Shown here piece after piece: positions 59,186-64,000 of a stretch of 64,000 nucleotides of DNA; the first letter of the stretch is position 1, and the number at the start of each line of letters is the position of its first letter. Both the position numbers and the translations under genes were made by a program. The stretch spans positions 62,001 to 126,000 of the forward strand of contig OZ252283.1 of NCBI GenBank assembly GCA_965250025.1, given 5' to 3'. The notes beneath the pieces were generated by a model, which was not told the origin of the DNA, did no database searches, and was given only the letters and a program-made list of their open reading frames with translations. This DNA comes from CBDDLD01 sp965250025. GTDB lineage: Bacteria; Bacteroidota; Bacteroidia; Flavobacteriales; Flavobacteriaceae.

Positions 59186-61849
59186 GTTCCAGAGGATCAA
59201 TATAGCTACTAGTATTATAGCAAGACCCAAAAAGATATAATACTTAAACTCCAGAGTTTTATTGAGAGTGATAGGAGCGTCATTTCCATAAAGCACGAAG
59301 CCAGCCCAGTAGTAAGGATGTCTCAGTTGCGCATTTGATGTGTTCTTTAGATAATCTAACTTGGCGTTTCTTAATGCATTTGATTTGGTCATGCCATCAT
59401 TTAACTTACTGTAAAAAGAAACCATGATATCTTTAGTTGATTTATCTGGAGCACTCCAAAGGCTCGACACGGTTGCGGGTATGCCAGAATATATAAATGC
59501 TTGAGAAAGCGAAACAATACCATTGCCGTTATCGTACCCTCCAATACCTGTATTACATGCGCTTAAAACAGCCAATTCTGCATTGCTTTTAAACCCATAT
59601 AATTCGGAGATAAAAAGCTTATTGTCTTCTTCGTTATCAGAAAAAATGATGCTACTCAATTCAGGGTCTTTATCGTTTAAAAAAGCATGTCCTGCTAAAT
59701 GCAATATGGCCGAATTGTTAGGCATATTAAAAAACTGTGATTTGGAGGCATTTTCATTTCTATATACCACACCGTCAATAATGCCGTTGATGATATCAAC
59801 TTCCTCTGTAGCACCTTTTAAGTCATAAGGTTCTCCTCTAACAGCAAGCTGGGTTTCTGTAGGCATAAATGAATTATAGGAGGGCGCAAAGAGTGTTATG
59901 TTCTCTTCGTAAGTTTTACTCTTATAGAGCTCTGGGTTTAAATAACTAAACGCTGGAGCGTAAGATATAGCCGTTTTTTCAAGCAGGTATTCGTCATTAT
60001 TGGTTAGTAGCTCAAATGGTAAATATCTTAAGCACGCATCTGTAATAATTATAGTATTTTCCAATACGTCAACACCGCCTATCAACTGATCATATAAACT
60101 ATCACTATATGCTTTATAGTCACCAGCTTCTTCGTGATTTCTAATGCTGTTTAGATAAGATGATACATTATTTTCAATTAATTTATAGGCACCTAGATCC
60201 TTGATGAGGATACTAGAATTAGAGATGGTAATCCGGTAAATAAGATCTTCAGCTTTTAAGTACTTTATAATTTTGTAGTTCGAATCCAAAGGCAGTGAAC
60301 CTAAATTAAATTCAGTGGAATTAAGTCCGAATATTGTAGGGTTTTCAATAATCAACTGCTCGTTGAGTTCTTTTAATTGGAGCTCTAGTTCAAATAGTTG
60401 CTGATTCATGGTGGTATCCGTTTCCACTTGTTTCTGTTTCAGCAAGGTTATTTCTTCTCTAATTGTATTTTCTCGAGTTAGCAAACTGTCTAATTCAGAC
60501 GTTTTATTGGCGAGACTCCTATTAAAAGCAATTCGATTTAAAGACGCTCTGTTTTCAATACGTTCCATTTGAGATAGAACATCTTGTTTGGTACTTAAAG
60601 CAGCATCGGTTTTAATAAGCCATTTTAGATTTCTGTGTCTAATAATATCATAATTGAGAAAATGATTGCCAAATGGTTTTCTGTCCATTCTTTCATCAAA
60701 TTGCTTAAGGCCTATTTTAAACAATTCGTTTGCAGTAGAAATTAGTCTAGGATCTTCACTTTGTTCCAGAAATAGAGCAAATTGATTCAGTAAGACGGGA
60801 TATTTAAGTTGTTGAATCGGTGAAAAATCACTAGGCTTAAAATGTAAAACATCCATTGCAATTTCATTGGCATTGAGCAAGCTTAATGCTTTATTGGCAT
60901 GTATAATAAGAGGATCGATGTTATGAGTTTCTGAATAATATCTGGCAGCTATTTCGTGCAGGTTGAGCTCTTGAAACCTGTTCAAGTTGTCGAATCCTTC
61001 TAATTTTTTTATGATATCTGGAATCTTATCGTAGTACTTAGCACTTAAAAATGAAAATCCCTTACAAATAATGGAATACAATCTTATGTTTTTATCTCCT
61101 TTTTCCTCGGCTTTATTAAAATAAAATGCTGCCTTTTCAGCATTAGTAACTTGATAAAAACGACCAACTTTAAAACTGCCTAAAGCATAGTAATATTCAG
61201 TATCATTATTGCTTTGGTTTTTAAGAAAGAAAAGCTCTAATGCTTTATGTGATTGTAACAGCTCATGTTCATTACTCAGTGAAAAATGAATAGAGACAAA
61301 CCATTCTAATAAATTTGCTCTAAGTGTTTTTTCAGAATCAGAACCAATTTCGTTAATCAGTGCTATGTTTTTTTTCGTTAAATAATCATAAGCAATGTTA
61401 ATATAGCCTAAAGCTTCTTCATATTTTGACTCTTCATAGTCATTTGCGCCTAATGAAATGTAAAAATTAATTAAGTCATATGTTTTTACGTCTGTATTCT
61501 CAGCAAGAGACTTCGCTTTGTTTACATAAAACAAACATTTTTCTTCATTTCGTACGGATTCTGTACCATAGGCATTAGATAGGTCAACATAAAGTCCAAA
61601 AAGTAATGTGTTGTTTTGAATATTATGCTCCTGATATAGTTTTAAACCTGTCTCTAGTTTTTGAATTACAACAAGTGCATTGTCCACACTATAAAGTTTT
61701 GCGGCTTCATCTCTCAGTAAATTGATTTGACTGACAATGGTATCATTTTCGCTTTGAACGGATTCCATTTGTATTGCGTTTGCAGATTGCAATACGAATA
61801 AGCAAATCAATAGCCTTAATGTAAAGCATTTTAATAAATCTAGGTCCAT
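59162..61849 (-). CDS. TPR-CHAT caspase-like membrane protein
   Basis: 895 residues from ATG 61849; the frame extends to 61879 inside polA, but the signal-like segment begins here (MDLDLLKCFTLRLLICLF). TPR-like helical repeats fill about 45-430, a coiled coil lies near 450-500, and a CHAT domain follows (about 590-860) with the catalytic His (LHLAGHAF, about 718) and Cys (LSACNTGIGGY, about 765) intact. One membrane helix (about 868-890) and a basic tail (KKKRLKH) end the protein. CHAT proteases are caspase relatives fed by TPR sensors. It lies 11 bases after polA on the same strand, so it is probably co-transcribed. No substrate is evident. Confidence 0.88.
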   Translation of the reverse strand: MDLDLLKCFTLRLLICLFVLQSANAIQMESVQSENDTIVSQINLLRDEAAKLYSVDNALVVIQKLETGLKLYQEHNIQNNTLLFGLYVDLSNAYGTESVRNEEKCLFYVNKAKSLAENTDVKTYDLINFYISLGANDYEESKYEEALGYINIAYDYLTKKNIALINEIGSDSEKTLRANLLEWFVSIHFSLSNEHELLQSHKALELFFLKNQSNNDTEYYYALGSFKVGRFYQVTNAEKAAFYFNKAEEKGDKNIRLYSIICKGFSFLSAKYYDKIPDIIKKLEGFDNLNRFQELNLHEIAARYYSETHNIDPLIIHANKALSLLNANEIAMDVLHFKPSDFSPIQQLKYPVLLNQFALFLEQSEDPRLISTANELFKIGLKQFDERMDRKPFGNHFLNYDIIRHRNLKWLIKTDAALSTKQDVLSQMERIENRASLNRIAFNRSLANKTSELDSLLTRENTIREEITLLKQKQVETDTTMNQQLFELELQLKELNEQLIIENPTIFGLNSTEFNLGSLPLDSNYKIIKYLKAEDLIYRITISNSSILIKDLGAYKLIENNVSSYLNSIRNHEEAGDYKAYSDSLYDQLIGGVDVLENTIIITDACLRYLPFELLTNNDEYLLEKTAISYAPAFSYLNPELYKSKTYEENITLFAPSYNSFMPTETQLAVRGEPYDLKGATEEVDIINGIIDGVVYRNENASKSQFFNMPNNSAILHLAGHAFLNDKDPELSSIIFSDNEEDNKLFISELYGFKSNAELAVLSACNTGIGGYDNGNGIVSLSQAFIYSGIPATVSSLWSAPDKSTKDIMVSFYSKLNDGMTKSNALRNAKLDYLKNTSNAQLRHPYYWAGFVLYGNDAPITLNKTLEFKYYIFLGLAIILVAILILWNKKKRLKH

Positions 61850-61860
61850 ATATCGTGATT

Positions 61861-64000
61861 TTAATGTGCTTCCAACCAATTGTCGCCAATATCCATATCC
61901 ACATCAAGTGGAACAGCAAGTTGATAAGCATTCTCCATTTCGGATTTAATCAAAGCTTTTACGGATTCCAATTCGGGTTTGTGAGCATCAAATACCAGTT
62001 CATCATGAACTTGTAGTAACATTTTGGTTTTAAAATTACCAGCTTCAAGCTTCTCGTGAATATTGATCATTGCAATTTTAATAATATCTGCAGCACTACC
62101 CTGAATCGGTGCATTTACAGCATTACGTTCGGCAGCACCTCTAACCACAGCATTTCTGGAATTGATGTCTTTCAAATAACGACGGCGTCCTAGCACCGTT
62201 TGAACATAGCCGTTATCTCTTGCAAAATCTACTTGCTTACTCATATATGCTTTTAGCTTTGGGTACGTTTCGTAGTAAGTGTCGATTAAGTCTTTAGATT
62301 CACTTCTGGATAGGTTGGTCTGATTGCTTAAACCAAAGGCAGAAACACCATAAATGATTCCGAAATTAACGGTTTTGGCATTACTACGCTGCTCCCGAGT
62401 AACTTCACTGATAGGAACGTTAAATACTTTTGATGCAGTGGAAGCATGAATGTCTTCCCCGTTTTTAAAAGCTTCTATCATGGTTTCTTCTTCACTAAGC
62501 GCAGCAATAATACGCAACTCTATTTGCGAATAATCCGCAGCCAATAAAGTATAGTCTTCATTGCGGGGAATAAAAGCTTTGCGGACTTGACGACCACGTT
62601 CGGTTCGGATCGGAATATTTTGCAGATTAGGATTATTACTGCTCAATCGACCTGTGGCAGCTACCGTTTGCATGTAATCGGTATGAACATGCCCGGAAGT
62701 ATCATCTACCTGAGTTGGTAAAGCATCTACATAAGTGCTTTTCAACTTGGTGAGGCCACGATAATCCAAAATATTTTGAATGATCTCATGGTCTTTCGCC
62801 AGATAACTCAGAACATCTTCAGCAGTAGAGTATTGACCGGTTTTGGTTTTTTTAGGCTTGTCAACAAGCTTTAGTTTTTCAAACAAAATCACACCCAACT
62901 GTTTTGGCGAGGCAATATTGAACTCTTCACCGGCAGCTTCATAGATACTTTTTTCAAGATTTTGAATATCATTACTTAATTCTTCAGACAATGCATTGAG
63001 AAAATCTTTATCTAAATTGATGCCTTCCAGTTCCATTTTAGCCAAAACGCGAAGCAAAGGAATTTCAATATCATCAAACAGTTTTTGAGTATTAGCTTCG
63101 CTAAGTTCTTTTTCAAAATGCTCTTTTAATTGTAGGGTAATGTCGGCATCTTCAACTGCGTATTCAGTTTGTTGATCTATAGGCACCTGACGCATGGATA
63201 GTTGGTTTTTCCCTTTTTTACCAATAAGTTCTGTAATGGATATAGGGGTGTAATTCAGGTACGTTTCTGCCAATACATCCATATTATGACGCATATCCGG
63301 GTTAATCAAATAATGCGCCAGCATGGTATCAAAGAGTTTGCCTTTGACATCAATGTTATATTTGGCTAATACTTTAATATCATACTTCAAATTTTGCCCA
63401 ATTTTTTCAATGGCTTCAGATTCAAAAAATGGGCGTAGTTGTTCAATAAGCTCTTGAGCTTCATCTTTATTTTCAGGAAAAGGCATATAAAAACCTTTAC
63501 CTACATCCCATGAAAAAGCAATCCCAACCAATTCTGCCTTAATGGGGTTAATGTCTGTGGTTTCAGTATCAAAGCAAACACTTTTTTGCTTCATTAGATT
63601 CTGTATGAAGAGTTTGGTTGCCATACCCGGAGAAACGCTCTGATACAAATGCGAAGTGGAAGCAGAAGTTGCTCTGGAGCTGCTTGCTACCTGCTCTTCG
63701 GAGGTAGTATTGTTATCACCAAACAAAGAAAATTGCCCGGCACCTGCAACCGCAGTAGCTTTTGGAGTTGGTTTAGCAGTAGTTGGTTTAGTGCTTGTAG
63801 TAGTATCGGTATTTGTGCTGGTGTCTTCGACAGAAAATGTTTTTATAAAGTTTTCAGTAAGTCTTCTGAACTCCAGCTCCTGAAAAATTTGTTTTACTTT
63901 TTCAATATCGGGGTGATCCAGCTCAAAATCTTTAGCATTGAATTCAACAGGCACATCAAGCATAATTGTTGCAAGTTTTTTGGACAGTAAACCGAGTTCA
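61861..64000 (-). CDS. polA: DNA polymerase I, C-terminal part (starts beyond window)
   Basis: About 712 residues are visible; the 5' end lies outside the window (open to base 64000, so Met at 63963 is internal). A Thr/Pro/Ala-rich linker (about 50-75 of the visible part) precedes the 3'-5' exonuclease domain with the intact metal motif DTETTDINPIKAE, so proofreading is expected. The polymerase motifs follow: A (ADYSQIELRIIAALS), B (RSNAKTVNFGIIYGVSAFGL) and C (LQVHDELVFDAH). It fills gaps and removes primers. The CHAT gene follows 11 bases after its stop. Confidence 0.95.
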   Translation of the reverse strand, partial: ELGLLSKKLATIMLDVPVEFNAKDFELDHPDIEKVKQIFQELEFRRLTENFIKTFSVEDTSTNTDTTTSTKPTTAKPTPKATAVAGAGQFSLFGDNNTTSEEQVASSSRATSASTSHLYQSVSPGMATKLFIQNLMKQKSVCFDTETTDINPIKAELVGIAFSWDVGKGFYMPFPENKDEAQELIEQLRPFFESEAIEKIGQNLKYDIKVLAKYNIDVKGKLFDTMLAHYLINPDMRHNMDVLAETYLNYTPISITELIGKKGKNQLSMRQVPIDQQTEYAVEDADITLQLKEHFEKELSEANTQKLFDDIEIPLLRVLAKMELEGINLDKDFLNALSEELSNDIQNLEKSIYEAAGEEFNIASPKQLGVILFEKLKLVDKPKKTKTGQYSTAEDVLSYLAKDHEIIQNILDYRGLTKLKSTYVDALPTQVDDTSGHVHTDYMQTVAATGRLSSNNPNLQNIPIRTERGRQVRKAFIPRNEDYTLLAADYSQIELRIIAALSEEETMIEAFKNGEDIHASTASKVFNVPISEVTREQRSNAKTVNFGIIYGVSAFGLSNQTNLSRSESKDLIDTYYETYPKLKAYMSKQVDFARDNGYVQTVLGRRRYLKDINSRNAVVRGAAERNAVNAPIQGSAADIIKIAMINIHEKLEAGNFKTKMLLQVHDELVFDAHKPELESVKALIKSEMENAYQLAVPLDVDMDIGDNWLEAH

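Noticed and set aside
59162..61849. CHAT protein as part of a CRISPR type III-E (Craspase-like) system
   Set aside because: No cas gene, no repeat array and no gRAMP-like protein are nearby; the CHAT protein is exported and membrane anchored.

Overview
This is a 64 kb stretch of an AT-rich chromosome of a bacterium from the Bacteroidota, most likely the family Flavobacteriaceae. Four things point there: promoters of the TAnnTTTG type with no Shine-Dalgarno boxes; a protein carrying a type IX secretion C-terminal sorting domain; a TonB-dependent receptor with a carboxypeptidase-like regulatory N-domain; and the gene orders rplM-rpsI / rpsB-tsf-pyrH-frr and exbB-exbD-exbD. I see no rRNA, CRISPR array, prophage, transposase or integrase. 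The genus cannot be fixed from the sequence alone.

Layout. 1-2.0 kb: the start of a TonB-dependent receptor, cut by the window edge, preceded by a beta-helix-like surface lipoprotein. 2.2-11.3 kb: housekeeping genes (dgt, dxs, a TonB-like protein, tadA, a cold-shock protein, a ClC-type channel, aspS). 11.4-18.1 kb: a TetR / TolC / membrane-fusion / RND efflux operon with a putative TetR operator. 18.3-27.7 kb: polyprenyl synthetase, 2-oxoglutarate dehydrogenase E1 and E2, an orphan NarL-type response regulator, a retropepsin-like protease, TatD nuclease and asparaginase. 27.8-31.7 kb: tRNA-Ser and an ExbB/ExbD energy-transduction operon. 31.8-43.2 kb: an OmpA-like secreted protein, rpoN, asnS, an MMPL-type transporter, an MG2/plug protein and a beta-barrel protein. 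43.3-47.7 kb: translation genes. 47.8-53.7 kb: a TPR histidine kinase and response regulator with four secreted proteins or lipoproteins. 53.7-64 kb: Sua5, an ECF sigma factor with a TPR anti-sigma-like partner, an LRR/T9SS operon, a TPR-CHAT protease-like protein and polA (cut by the window edge).

The most interesting signals are regulatory. (1) The two NarL/LuxR response regulators each lie near their own 16-bp, 7-2-7 inverted repeat. In every case the centre of the repeat is 37.5-38.5 bp from the end of a -7-like element. (2) The 470-bp space next to the orphan regulator holds two diverged copies of a unit made of palindrome, promoter-like box and intrinsic terminator, which look like tandem small RNAs. 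(3) rpoN is preceded by a textbook sigma-54 -24/-12 promoter. (4) The ECF sigma factor and the divergent LRR gene share an inverted TGTTAACC-N16-TACTAA element. Several genes (polyprenyl synthetase, tatD, possibly dxs) have TACTTTTG exactly 4 nt before a start codon, which suggests leaderless transcripts. Three regulatory genes start with TTG.
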